DNA of 64,000 nt from Sulfurimicrobium lacus (lineage in GTDB: Bacteria; Pseudomonadota; Gammaproteobacteria; Burkholderiales; Sulfuricellaceae): assembly GCF_011764585.1 (NCBI RefSeq), contig NZ_AP022853.1, positions 2,463,501 through 2,527,500 on the forward strand, read 5' to 3'. The notes under the pieces are model-generated. The model made no database searches. It saw only the letters and a program-made list of their open reading frames with translations, and had not been told where the DNA came from. The position numbers were made by a program, and so were the translations under genes. This document shows, in pieces, positions 49,952 to 58,814 of the stretch (position 1 is its first letter; each line of letters opens with the position of its first letter).

Positions 49952-51217
49952 ATGGACCTGCCATCCATTCAGGCCAACGGCGCCGAATACATTCCAGCAT
50001 TTCTCACCAGCCTGGCGATCGGGCTGCTGATCGGGCTGGAGCGCGAGCGCAACCCCAGCGCCAAGGCCGGGCTGCGCACCTTCGCGCTGGTCGCGCTGGC
50101 AGGCACCCTGGCGGCGATGCTTTCCCAGGTCACGCAGTCGCCCTGGGTGCTGGCACTGGGGCTGTTTACGGTCGGACTGGTCATCGTCGGCGCCTACTTT
50201 GCCCCGCGCTCCCCTGACGAAGACCCCGGCACCACCACCTCGGCGGCGCTGCTGGTGTGCTATCTGCTCGGCGCCATGGTGTGGTTCGGCGCCCAGACGC
50301 CGGCGCTGATGCTGGCCATCGTGGTCGCCATCCTGCTCTATTTCAAACCGGAATTGCGCGGCTGGAGCCAGAACCTGTCGCGCCGCGACCTGATCTCCAT
50401 CTTCCAGTTCGCGGTGCTGACTTTCATCATCCTGCCGATTCTGCCGGACCACAACTACGGCCCTTACAACACGCTCAACCCGCACCAGACCTGGCTCATG
50501 GTGGTGCTGATTTCCGGCTTGAGCCTGGCCGGCTACGTCGCCCTGCGCATCGTCGGGCAGAGGTACGGCGCACCGATTCTCGGCTTGCTCGGCGGACTGG
50601 TGTCGAGCACGGCCACCAGCATGGTTTACGCGCGGCACGGCAAGAACCAGGACATGCTGCAACTGGCCGTGGTTGTCATCCTGATCGCCAACCTGGTGGT
50701 GTTCGTGCGCCTGGCGGCGGAGGGCCTTGCGGTCTCGCCCAAGTCCCTGCCTTTCCTGCTCCCGGTATTGGCCAGCGGATTGGTGTTCGGGCTGCTGGGC
50801 ACGGCCCTGCTGTGGCATAAACTGGCAAAGTCTGCCGAACTGCTGCCGATTCCGGAAATCACCAACCCCACCGAGATTCGCACGGCGCTCGGCTTCGGGC
50901 TGCTTTATGCCCTGGTGCTTTTTTTCTCCGCCTGGCTGTCGGAACTGGGCGGCAGCAAGGGTTTGTATACCGTGGCCGTGATTTCCGGGCTCACCGATGT
51001 CGATGCCATCACCCTTTCCAGCCTGCGCCTGTTCGAACTGGGCAAATTGCAGGCTTCCCAGGCGGTAATAGCCATTACCCTGGGCTTCCTGTCCAATCTG
51101 GGTTTCAAATTCGGGCTGATCGCCATGATCGGCGGCGCACCTCTGGCCAAACGATGCGCCATCGGCTTCGCCGCCATGGGACTGGGAATGGGGGTAGGAC
51201 TGATATGGCTGCAATGA
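49952..51217 (+). CDS. MgtC/SapB family membrane protein with DUF4010 domain
   Basis: A 421-aa integral membrane protein with about 12 predicted hydrophobic segments. The N-terminal third is MgtC/SapB-like (LTSLAIGLLIGLERERN, GLRTFALVALAGTLAAM), followed by the DUF4010 domain (FILPILPDHNYGPYNTLNP, GGLVSSTATSMVYARHG, SGLTDVDAITLSSLRL). Substrate unknown. It lies 2 bases after recJ and overlaps the HDOD gene. Confidence 0.9.
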   Translation: MDLPSIQANGAEYIPAFLTSLAIGLLIGLERERNPSAKAGLRTFALVALAGTLAAMLSQVTQSPWVLALGLFTVGLVIVGAYFAPRSPDEDPGTTTSAALLVCYLLGAMVWFGAQTPALMLAIVVAILLYFKPELRGWSQNLSRRDLISIFQFAVLTFIILPILPDHNYGPYNTLNPHQTWLMVVLISGLSLAGYVALRIVGQRYGAPILGLLGGLVSSTATSMVYARHGKNQDMLQLAVVVILIANLVVFVRLAAEGLAVSPKSLPFLLPVLASGLVFGLLGTALLWHKLAKSAELLPIPEITNPTEIRTALGFGLLYALVLFFSAWLSELGGSKGLYTVAVISGLTDVDAITLSSLRLFELGKLQASQAVIAITLGFLSNLGFKFGLIAMIGGAPLAKRCAIGFAAMGLGMGVGLIWLQ

Positions 51218-52065
51218 GCGCAAGCGAACTGGTCAAGGACATCGGCGGACTGGTTTCGCTGCCGGACGTCTATTTGCGCATCAACCGACTGGTGGACGAC
51301 CCGGACAGCAGCAGCGCGGACATCGCCAAGGCCATCAGCCAGGACCCCTCCTTCACCGTGCGCCTGCTGCGTGTCGCCAATAGCGCCCTGTACGGCTTTT
51401 CTTCAACCATCGACACCGTCGCCAAGGCTGCGACCATCATCGGTACTACCCAGATACGCAGCCTGGCGCTATCCATGTCGGTGGCGCGCAGCTTCGCCGG
51501 TTTGCCCAACGATCTGGTTTCGATGGATAACTTCTGGCGTCACAGCCTGCTCTGCGCCTTGGCGGCACGCCACCTGGCCAAGGAAGCGCGCCGCTGCGAC
51601 CCTGACGCCCTGTTCACCGCCGGGCTGCTGCACGACATCGGCGAACTGGTCATCTTCAACCGCCTGCCGGCACAGGCAAAGGAAGCGCTGGAGCTGGTGC
51701 TGGACAGCCAGGACGAAATTCCGGTTTATGCAGCCGAACGCCAGGTACTGGGGTTCGATCATGCCGAAGTCGGCGGTGAAATGGCGCGCGCGTGGAAGCT
51801 CCCGCCCCTGCTCGAAGAATGCATCGCCCATCACCACGCCATTTCCGATCCCAAGCGTTACCCCCGGGAAACATCGCTGATCCACATCGCCAACGTCATC
51901 GCACTGATGGCCGAGATCGACACGCTCGACCCTGCCGACGTCGCACCCATCGACCCGCTAGCCTGGGAAAATACAGGCCTGAGCAAGGAATCGGTCGAGC
52001 CGGCAATACGGGCCATACGGGCCGAAGTCGTCGAGGTCGAAAAGCTGTTTCTGGGCGATCAGTAA
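51205..52065 (+). CDS. HDOD domain protein
   Basis: A 286-aa protein with an HDOD domain covering most of its length. It has LPDVYLRINRLVDDPDSSSADIAKAISQDPSFTVRLLRVANSA near the N-terminus and the HD-like FTAGLLHDIGELV. HDOD proteins usually act in signalling without known catalysis. The ATG at 51205 has AGGA upstream; an ATG at 51214 also overlaps the previous stop. The next gene is cheD, 3 bases away, so a motility or taxis role is possible. Confidence 0.9.
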   Translation: MAAMSASELVKDIGGLVSLPDVYLRINRLVDDPDSSSADIAKAISQDPSFTVRLLRVANSALYGFSSTIDTVAKAATIIGTTQIRSLALSMSVARSFAGLPNDLVSMDNFWRHSLLCALAARHLAKEARRCDPDALFTAGLLHDIGELVIFNRLPAQAKEALELVLDSQDEIPVYAAERQVLGFDHAEVGGEMARAWKLPPLLEECIAHHHAISDPKRYPRETSLIHIANVIALMAEIDTLDPADVAPIDPLAWENTGLSKESVEPAIRAIRAEVVEVEKLFLGDQ

Positions 52066-52068
52066 ATC

Positions 52069-52719
52069 ATGGCTCTCGCTCCACTCCTTACCCCTCCCCC
52101 GCCCAAACCCACCCTGCCCGGCTTCGAACACGTACGACGTTCCTGGAACGCCAACTACGAAGCCTACGCGGCGCGCATCCTGCCGGGCGAGTACTACGTC
52201 ACCAAGAACGACGAGGGCGTTTACACCACATTAGGCTCATGCATTTCCGCCTGTATCCGCGACCGGGTGCTGGGGATCGGCGGCATGAACCACTTCATGC
52301 TGCCCAGCACCGACTCGTGCGAGGCGGGTGCATGGAAAGCCTCCAGCCAAAGCTCCGCCACGCGTTACGGCAACTACGCCATGGAACACCTGATCAACGA
52401 GATCATGCGTAACGGCGGCAAGCGCCAGAATCTGGAAGTAAAAGTTTTCGGTGGCGGGCGCATCCTGGAAAACATGACCGATGTGGGGGCGCGCAATATC
52501 GCCTTCGTGCGAGATTATCTCCACATGGAAGGCCTGCAGGTGGTTTCGGAAGATGTCGGCAGCATCTACCCGCGCATGGTGGTCTACTTCCCGGCCACTG
52601 GACGGGTAAGGGTGAAGCGGCTGCGCTCGCTGCACACCAACACCATCGTCAGCCAGGAAATCAGCTACATCGATACGCTCAAGAAGAAACCGATTACGGG
52701 CGATGTAGAGCTGTTCTAG
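52069..52719 (+). CDS. cheD: Chemoreceptor glutamine deamidase CheD
   Basis: A 216-aa enzyme that deamidates Gln in chemoreceptors. It carries LGSCISACIRD with the catalytic Cys, GGMNHFMLP with the His, and FGGGRILENMTDVGARNIAFVRDYL. The C-terminal 30-40 residues are somewhat longer than short forms. There are no other che genes in the window, so the receptors and kinase must be elsewhere. Confidence 0.94.
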   Translation: MALAPLLTPPPPKPTLPGFEHVRRSWNANYEAYAARILPGEYYVTKNDEGVYTTLGSCISACIRDRVLGIGGMNHFMLPSTDSCEAGAWKASSQSSATRYGNYAMEHLINEIMRNGGKRQNLEVKVFGGGRILENMTDVGARNIAFVRDYLHMEGLQVVSEDVGSIYPRMVVYFPATGRVRVKRLRSLHTNTIVSQEISYIDTLKKKPITGDVELF

Positions 52720-52756
52720 GGCGTGTAAACCAATATCCGAAGCTGACCCCCGCTTT

Positions 52757-53743
52757 ATGCGATCCAAAAGTCATAAACATCAAGCCGTCGACACGCACGT
52801 GCGGGCAAGCAAATTCCACCCGCGCAATCGCCATCAGGGCCGCTACGACTTCCCGCGCCTGATACAAACCGACCCGGAGTTAGGCAATTTCGTCCGCATC
52901 AACGCGCATGGCGAACAGGGCATCGATTTCGCCGATCCTGCGGCGGTCAAGGCGTTGAATCGCGCGCTGCTGAAAGACAGTTACGGCATTCAGGCCTGGG
53001 ATATTCCGCCACGAAATCTGTGCCCGCCGGTTCCCGGGCGCGCCGATTATGTGCATTACCTGGCCGACTTGCTGGCTGGAAGCAACAGCGGCGTTATGCC
53101 CAAAAACAAGCTTATACAGGTGCTGGACATCGGCACGGGCGCAAATTGCATTTACCCCCTGATCGGGCAAAGCGAATACGGCTGGCGCTTCGTGGCGACG
53201 GACATCAATGCAGCCTCGCTGAAAAATGCCCAGGCTATTCTGGATGCCAATCCGGCGCTGGCACAGCAGATCACGCTACGTTTGCAGTCTTCGCCACAGG
53301 CGATTTTCAGCGGCGTCGTTTTCGACGATGAATGGTTTGACCTGACCCTGTGCAACCCGCCTTTTCATGCCTCCCTGGCCGAGGCCAGCGCAGGCACGCA
53401 ACGCAAATGGAAAAACCTGGGCAAGCAAACAGCCAGGACGGCAGCCAATCCCGGCCTGAATTTCGGCGGTCAGGATGCGGAGCTCTGGTGCAGCGGCGGC
53501 GAGGAAGCCTTCATCAAGCGCATGATCGGCGAGAGCGCTCTGGTCCATACGCGCTGCTTCTGGTTCACTACCCTGGTGTCGAAATCGGCCAGCCTGCCCG
53601 GCATCTACGCCGCGCTGAAACGGGCTGGTGTACAGGAACACAAAACGATCACCATGAGCCAGGGGCAAAAACAAAGCCGCTTTGTGGCCTGGACCTTTTT
53701 GAACCCGGCACAACAAGCCGGCTGGCGTAAAGTGCGCTGGTAA
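52757..53743 (+). CDS. rlmF: 23S rRNA (adenine-1618-N6)-methyltransferase
   Basis: A 328-aa methyltransferase with FHPRNRHQGRYDFPRLI at the N-terminus, the SAM-binding LDIGTGANCIYPLIG, WRFVATDINAASLKNA and the catalytic LCNPPFHASLAEA (NPPF). It matches RlmF (YbiN). The 37 bases before the start carry cgaagctgaccccc, part of the end sequence of the transposase element at 25448-26146. Confidence 0.95.
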   Translation: MRSKSHKHQAVDTHVRASKFHPRNRHQGRYDFPRLIQTDPELGNFVRINAHGEQGIDFADPAAVKALNRALLKDSYGIQAWDIPPRNLCPPVPGRADYVHYLADLLAGSNSGVMPKNKLIQVLDIGTGANCIYPLIGQSEYGWRFVATDINAASLKNAQAILDANPALAQQITLRLQSSPQAIFSGVVFDDEWFDLTLCNPPFHASLAEASAGTQRKWKNLGKQTARTAANPGLNFGGQDAELWCSGGEEAFIKRMIGESALVHTRCFWFTTLVSKSASLPGIYAALKRAGVQEHKTITMSQGQKQSRFVAWTFLNPAQQAGWRKVRW

Positions 53744-53785
53744 GATCGGGTAAATGACGGACAAGAACTTGTCCATGACAGAGTT

Positions 53786-53870
53786 TGGTGCCTTGGAAGG
53801 GACTCGAACCCCCACGCCTCTCGGCGCCAGAACCTAAATCTGGTGCGTCTACCAATTCCGCCACCAAGGC
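53786..53870 (-). tRNA. tRNA-Leu (anticodon UAG)
   Basis: An 85-base type II tRNA with a long variable arm and encoded CCA. Acceptor stem GCCTTGG/CCAAGGC, D arm GCGGAATTGGTAGACGC, anticodon loop TTTAGGT giving TAG, and T arm GGGGGTTCGAGTCCC. It reads CUA and other CUN codons and lies between the rlmF end and element E2. Confidence 0.94.
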
Positions 53871-53965
53871 ACTAATTCGGGGAAGCTGCCAAACCGTTTG
53901 CGTTACCGATTCCGGCCCTTCCGCGAGGGGCGTAGTGTAAACTATCCGGCCTTCGGCTGCCACAA

Positions 53966-54234
53966 GGAACCTCTTATCAAGTCAAACGCGGATCGCGTTA
54001 CATCGAAAACGGGCTTGAGCAAGGCGCGCGACGAAGGTCGTAGCCGAGTCTACGACGCCGAGGAGTGCAACGCGGCGCAAGCCCGTTTTCGATGTAACCC
54101 GGAGGGACGTTGTTTTGCGGGCGCCATGCGGCGGCGCGAGGCGCTGGTGCAGAATGACTGCACGGCGCACCTCACTTCTTGCCTGGCACCCGCAAAACCA
54201 CGTCGCGACCGTGTTTGACTTAATCAGAGGTTCC
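53966..54234. repeat. Structured element E2 (269 bp), close relative of E3
   Basis: The ends (ggaacctcttatcaagtcaa at 53966-53985, and reverse complement with few mismatches at 54215-54234) form a closing stem. Internal arms are a perfect 21-bp pair (53997-54017 with 54078-54098) and a pair beginning ttttgcggg at 54113 with gcctggcacccgcaaaa (15 of 17 pairs). Sequence is similar to E3 over the whole length. It ends 10 bases before the hpnC ATG. Confidence 0.85.
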
Positions 54235-54244
54235 CTTACGCGCA

Positions 54245-55057
54245 ATGACGACCAAACACTACGAAAATTTCCCTGTCGCTTCCATATTGCTCCCTCGCAG
54301 GCTGCGCCACCCGGTCGGCCTGATTTATACGTTCGCCCGGCAAGCCGATGACTTTGCCGACGAGGGTGACCTGGAAGCGGCGCAGCGCCTTTCATTACTC
54401 GACGGGTTTCGCGCCGAGCTGGACCGCGTCAAGGAAGGAAAAACGCCCGAAACGCCGCTGTTTCAGGACCTGGCGCCGGTGATCGCGCAATACCGCCTGC
54501 CGCTCGACGCGTTCTACGACCTACTCGACGCATTTTCCCAGGATGTGGTGAAAAGCCGCTACGCCAGCTTCGGCGAGGTCATGGACTATTGCCGCCGTTC
54601 CGCCAACCCGGTGGGGCGCCTGCTGCTGCACCTGTACGGCGCCGCGGAACGGCGCAACCTGGCTTATTCCGACGCGATCTGCTCCAGCCTGCAGCTGATC
54701 AACTTCCTGCAGGACGTCTCCATCGACTATCGCAAGGATCGCATTTACTTCCCGCAGGACGAGATGGAAAAATACAAAATCACCGAAGCGCAGATCGCCC
54801 GCGGCGATACCAGCGGCCTGTGGGGCATGTTCATGCAGTTCCAGATCGAACGCGCGCGCAAAATGCTCCAGGCTGGTGCGCCGCTGGGCAAGATCCTGCC
54901 AGGGCGCATCGGACTGGAAATGCGCATGATCATCATGGGCGGCGAGTCCATCCTGCGCAAGCTGCACAAGAGCCGTGGCGACATGTTCAACCAGCGCCCG
55001 GTGCTCAAGGCCGGCGACTGGGCTTACATGCTTTACCGTTCAATACGAGCGAAATGA
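54245..55057 (+). CDS. hpnC: Squalene synthase HpnC
   Basis: A 270-aa protein of the trans-isoprenyl diphosphate synthase fold that acts with HpnD and HpnE to make squalene from farnesyl diphosphate. It has the aspartate-rich motif FARQADDFADEGD (near residue 30-43) and the second motif INFLQDVSIDYRKDRIYFP near 155-175, with the binding pocket residues of the family. In the classical route HpnD makes presqualene diphosphate, HpnC converts it to hydroxysqualene and HpnE reduces it. Confidence 0.95.
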   Translation: MTTKHYENFPVASILLPRRLRHPVGLIYTFARQADDFADEGDLEAAQRLSLLDGFRAELDRVKEGKTPETPLFQDLAPVIAQYRLPLDAFYDLLDAFSQDVVKSRYASFGEVMDYCRRSANPVGRLLLHLYGAAERRNLAYSDAICSSLQLINFLQDVSIDYRKDRIYFPQDEMEKYKITEAQIARGDTSGLWGMFMQFQIERARKMLQAGAPLGKILPGRIGLEMRMIIMGGESILRKLHKSRGDMFNQRPVLKAGDWAYMLYRSIRAK

Positions 55058-55073
55058 TTTATTAAAAACTGGA

Positions 55074-55191
55074 ACCGCAAAGGACGCAAAGGAACGCGAA
55101 GGGAAACAACTTGGATGATTTTGTGATGGGCGGGAAAATTATAAATATTGGGCCATGGTTTTACCTTGCGAACCTTTGCGTCCTTTACGGT
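55074..55191. repeat. Inverted repeat with cgcaaaggacgcaaagga arms
   Basis: accgcaaaggacgcaaagga begins the left arm at 55074-55097, and the right arm 55168-55191 is the reverse complement with about three mismatches. It lies between hpnC and hpnD, which could affect the coupling of these genes. Another dispersed palindrome family; function unknown. Confidence 0.75.
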
Positions 55192-55227
55192 GAAATGCCA
55201 TTTTCAGGATAATTTACGAGCGAGATA

Positions 55228-56061
55228 ATGACGCCTGACCAATATTGCCAGGACAAGGCCGCCAGCAGCGGCTCCAGCTTCTACAACAGCTTCCGCTTCC
55301 TGCCGCCGGAAAAGCGCCGCGCCATTACCGCGCTGTACGCTTTCTGCCGCGAGGTGGACGACGTGGTCGACGAATGCCACGAACCCACGGTGGCGCAGAC
55401 CAAGCTGAACTGGTGGCGCGGCGAGATCGCCGCCACCTTCGCCGGGACGCCCCAGCACCCGGTCGGCCGGGCGCTGCTGCCCGCCATCCGCGCCTTCGAT
55501 CTGCCGCTGGAGCAATTCAACGAGATCATCGACGGCATGGAGATGGACCTGAAGCAGAACCGCTACGCCGACTTCAAGGCGCTGCAGCTCTACTGCTACC
55601 GCGTCGCCAGCGTGGTCGGCCAGCTTGCCGCCACCATTTTCGGTGCCAGCGACCGCAGGACCATGAAGTATGCCCACGACCTCGGCATGGCGTTCCAGCT
55701 CACCAACATCATCCGCGACGTGGGCGAAGATGCGCGGCGCAACCGCATCTACCTGCCGCAAGACGAACTGCTGCAGTTCGGCGTAAGCGAAGCGGACATT
55801 CTCGGCAGCAATGAAAGCGCCGAATTCCAGCGCCTCATGGCGTTCCAGATCGAACGCGCCAAGCATTTCTACGCCCAGGCCTTCGCCGCCCTGCCGCAAG
55901 CGGATCGCAAGTCACAGCGCCCCGGCCTGATCATGGCCGCCATCTACCGCACCCTGCTGGATGAAATCGAGGCCGACGGCTGCCACGTGCTGAAGCAGAA
56001 GATTTCCCTTCCGCCGCTGCGCAAGCTGTGGATCGCCTGGCGCACATGGCTGAAAAGCTGA
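55228..56061 (+). CDS. hpnD: Presqualene diphosphate synthase HpnD
   Basis: A 277-aa member of the same fold as HpnC. It has FCREVDDVVDECHEP (first Asp-rich motif, near 45-59), YRVASVVGQLA, and NIIRDVGEDARRNRIYLPQD (second motif near 163-182). It condenses two farnesyl diphosphates. Its 3' end overlaps hpnE by 16 bases. Confidence 0.96.
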   Translation: MTPDQYCQDKAASSGSSFYNSFRFLPPEKRRAITALYAFCREVDDVVDECHEPTVAQTKLNWWRGEIAATFAGTPQHPVGRALLPAIRAFDLPLEQFNEIIDGMEMDLKQNRYADFKALQLYCYRVASVVGQLAATIFGASDRRTMKYAHDLGMAFQLTNIIRDVGEDARRNRIYLPQDELLQFGVSEADILGSNESAEFQRLMAFQIERAKHFYAQAFAALPQADRKSQRPGLIMAAIYRTLLDEIEADGCHVLKQKISLPPLRKLWIAWRTWLKS

Positions 56062-57347
56062 AGCGCGTCGCGGTCATCGGCGGCGGCTATGCCGGCCTGG
56101 CCGCCGCCGTCACGCTGGCGCAGCAGAACATCCCCGTCACCCTGTTCGAAGCCGGCAAGACCCTGGGCGGCCGGGCGCGCGGCGTGGCTTATCGCGGCAT
56201 CTCCATGGACAACGGGCAGCATATCCTGCTCGGCGCCTACCGCGAAACCCTGCGCCTGATGGCGCTGACCGGGGTAAGCCGCGATGCCGTGCAACGCCTG
56301 CCGCTGGCTCTCACGATTCCCGGTCACTTCGAACTCAGGACGCCCGCCCTGCCCGCCCCGCTCCACCTGGTGTTCGGCCTGCTGCTGGCGCAGGGGCTGC
56401 CGCTGGGCGAGCGCCTCGCTGCCATCCGCTTCGCCGTGGCGCTGCGCCTGCGCAATTTCCGCCTGGCACAGGACATGAGCGTGGCAAGCCTGCTGGCGCG
56501 CTATCGCCAGGATGGAAAAATCGGCCGCCTGCTATGGGAGCCTCTTTGTCTCGCGGCGCTCAATACCCCCATCGCGCAGGCATCGGCACAGGTATTTCTC
56601 AACGTGCTGCGCGACAGCTTCAGCCGCGCACGCAGCGACAGCGACGTGGTGTTGCCGCGGACGGATTTGACGTCGCTGTTTCCGCTGGCGGCAGCCGAGT
56701 TCATCGGCAAGCATGACGGCAAGGTCGTGACGGGGTGCAGAGTTCGCAGCATCGAACCGGACGAAGAAAATTTCAAACTCGGCTGGGAAGGCGGCAGTGA
56801 AACGTTCAGTCACGTCATCTGCGCCACTGCGCCGCAGCACGCCCTGCCGTTACTCGCCAGCCTGCCGTACACCGCGCCTGCGGCAAGGATGCTGACCGAC
56901 TTCACCTACCAGCCCATCGCCTCGGTTTACCTGCAATATCCTCACGACACACGGCTGCCCGGTCCGATGCTGGGGCTGACGGGCGGATTTTCCCAGTGGG
57001 TGTTCGACCGCGGCTACACGCACGGCACACCCGGCTTGCTGGGGGTGGTGATCAGCGCGGAAGGAGAACATCAAGATTGGCCGGCGGAACAACTGGCCGG
57101 GAAGATTCATGAGGAGCTGCAGCAGCGTTTTTCCCTGCCCTCGCCGCTGTGGCACAAGGTGATTGTCGAGCGGCGCGCGACCTTTGCCTGCAGCGTTGGA
57201 TTGGAGAGGCCGACGCAGTCATGCGGCCCGAACAATTTCTATCTGGCCGGAGACTACACTGCCGGGGACTACCCCGCCACCATCGAGGGCGCGGTGCGCA
57301 GCGGGGTCAAGTGCGCGGAACTGATTACCCGCAATGGGCAACGATAA
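56046..57347 (+). CDS. hpnE: Hydroxysqualene dehydroxylase HpnE
   Basis: A 433-aa flavoprotein of the amine-oxidase/phytoene-desaturase fold. It begins with the FAD-binding motif KRVAVIGGGYAGLAAAVTL and has the conserved NGQHILLGAYRETLRLM and the C-terminal FYLAGDYTAGDYPATIEGAV. It completes squalene synthesis, probably toward hopanoids. The start at 56046 (MAEKLKRV) is closest to the family; GTG at 56028 is an option. The 3' end overlaps thrC on the other strand by 23 bases. No squalene-hopene cyclase is in the window. Confidence 0.95.
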   Translation: MAEKLKRVAVIGGGYAGLAAAVTLAQQNIPVTLFEAGKTLGGRARGVAYRGISMDNGQHILLGAYRETLRLMALTGVSRDAVQRLPLALTIPGHFELRTPALPAPLHLVFGLLLAQGLPLGERLAAIRFAVALRLRNFRLAQDMSVASLLARYRQDGKIGRLLWEPLCLAALNTPIAQASAQVFLNVLRDSFSRARSDSDVVLPRTDLTSLFPLAAAEFIGKHDGKVVTGCRVRSIEPDEENFKLGWEGGSETFSHVICATAPQHALPLLASLPYTAPAARMLTDFTYQPIASVYLQYPHDTRLPGPMLGLTGGFSQWVFDRGYTHGTPGLLGVVISAEGEHQDWPAEQLAGKIHEELQQRFSLPSPLWHKVIVERRATFACSVGLERPTQSCGPNNFYLAGDYTAGDYPATIEGAVRSGVKCAELITRNGQR

Positions 57348-58728
57348 AACGCTTCACCGCGTCGACGCTTGATTCCATGACCTCGAAGCGCTGCGGCCGC
57401 TTTTCCAGGTCTGCCAGCTCCGCCGGACGCTCCGGCTCGCAACCCAGCGCTTCGCGTATGGTTTCCTCGAACTTGGCGGGCAAGGCGGTTTCCAGGCAGA
57501 TCATCGGGACGCCCGCTTCGCGGTGCTCCAGAGCGACTTTCACGCCATCGGCGGTATGCGTATCTATCATGGTGCCGTACTGCCGGTACACCTGGCGGAT
57601 GGTGTCCAGACGATTGGCATGATTGCTGGAGCCGGATTCCATGCCGAAGTTCTTGACCTGGGCGAAATGCCCGGTCTTGGCGAGGTCGAAACTGCCGCCC
57701 GCGTCCACTTGCTGCCACAGTTCCTTGACCACCGCGGGGTCGCGCCCCACCAGGTCATAGACGAAGCGCTCGAAGTTGGAGGCCTTGGAAATATCCATCG
57801 ACGGGCTGCTGGTATGCTTGGTCTCGGGGCGCGGACGGTATGCGCCGCTGCGGAAGAACTCGTCCAGCACGTCGTTCTCGTTGGTGGCGACGATCAGTTT
57901 GCGGACCGGCAGGCCCATCTGCCGGGCGATATGACCGGCGCAGACGTTGCCGAAATTGCCGGAGGGCACGGAGAAGGACACTTCCTCGTCATTGCTCTTC
58001 GTCACCGCGAAATAGGCCTTGAAGTAGTACACCACCTGCGCGGTGACGCGCGCCCAGTTGATCGAATTGACCGCGCCGATCTTGTATTTGGCCTTGAACT
58101 CGAGGTCGTTGGAAACAGCCTTGACGATGTCCTGGCAGTCGTCGAACACGCCTTTCACGGCGATGTTGAAGATGTTCCCTTCCTGCAGCGAATACATCTG
58201 CGCGGTCTGGAACGGGCTCATCTTGCCCAGCGGCGAGAGCATGAACACCTTGACGCGCTGCTTGCCCAGCATGGCGTATTCCGCCGCGCTGCCGGTGTCG
58301 CCCGAGGTAGCGCCGAGAATGTTGATTTCGGCGTTCTCCTGCTCCAGCACATACTCGAACAGGTTGCCGAGCAATTGCATCGCCACGTCCTTGAAGGCCA
58401 GCGTCGGGCCGTAGGACAGGCCGAGAATATGCAGGCCCGGCTCCAGCGTTTTCACCGGGGTGATGTCGTCGCTGCGGAAAATTTCCGCGGTATAGGTCTT
58501 GTCGACGATGGCCTTGAGGTCGGCGGCGGGAATGTCGTCGGCAAAGCGGCGGATCACCTCGAACGCCAGATCGCGGTAGTTCATGCCGCGCATCGCCGCA
58601 AGCTCTTCCTTGCTCAGCCTGGGATAGGCATCCGGAATGGTCAGCCCGCCGTCGGTGGCAAGACCGCCGAGCAGGATTTCGGTAAAGGTTTTGGGCGGCA
58701 TGCCGCCGCGGGTGCTTAAATATTTCAT
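57325..58728 (-). CDS. thrC: Threonine synthase
   Basis: A 467-aa PLP enzyme converting O-phosphohomoserine to threonine. It starts MKYLSTRGGMPPKTFTEIL, has the PLP lysine in PTLAFKDVAMQLLGN and the phosphate-binding ILGATSGDTGSAAEYAM. The start at 58728 is chosen for spacing to CGAGG; an ATG 9 bases upstream has a poor distance. It is the last gene of the alaA-hom-thrC group. Confidence 0.97.
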   Translation of the reverse strand: MKYLSTRGGMPPKTFTEILLGGLATDGGLTIPDAYPRLSKEELAAMRGMNYRDLAFEVIRRFADDIPAADLKAIVDKTYTAEIFRSDDITPVKTLEPGLHILGLSYGPTLAFKDVAMQLLGNLFEYVLEQENAEINILGATSGDTGSAAEYAMLGKQRVKVFMLSPLGKMSPFQTAQMYSLQEGNIFNIAVKGVFDDCQDIVKAVSNDLEFKAKYKIGAVNSINWARVTAQVVYYFKAYFAVTKSNDEEVSFSVPSGNFGNVCAGHIARQMGLPVRKLIVATNENDVLDEFFRSGAYRPRPETKHTSSPSMDISKASNFERFVYDLVGRDPAVVKELWQQVDAGGSFDLAKTGHFAQVKNFGMESGSSNHANRLDTIRQVYRQYGTMIDTHTADGVKVALEHREAGVPMICLETALPAKFEETIREALGCEPERPAELADLEKRPQRFEVMESSVDAVKRFIVAHCG

Positions 58729-58742
58729 GGTATTCATGCCTC

Positions 58743-58807
58743 GTAGGGTGGGCAAAGCGCAGCGTGCCCACCAATTCGCGTGGGCAGATGAATCCTGCCC
58801 ACCCTAC
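58743..58807. repeat. Nested palindrome between hom and thrC
   Basis: gtagggtgggca (58743-58754) and tgcccaccctac (58796-58807) form the outer stem; tgcccac (58765-58771) and gtgggca (58780-58786) an inner one. This well-known type of dispersed intergenic repeat separates hom from thrC. Confidence 0.8.
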
Positions 58808-58814
58808 ACATTTA

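Noticed and set aside
53982-54395. A 137-codon minus-strand frame through E2, and the similar 194-codon frame at 61526-62110 through E3
   Set aside because: Both contain the same peptide-like string only because they read the same repeated element; the frames run into neighbouring genes and have no start signal.
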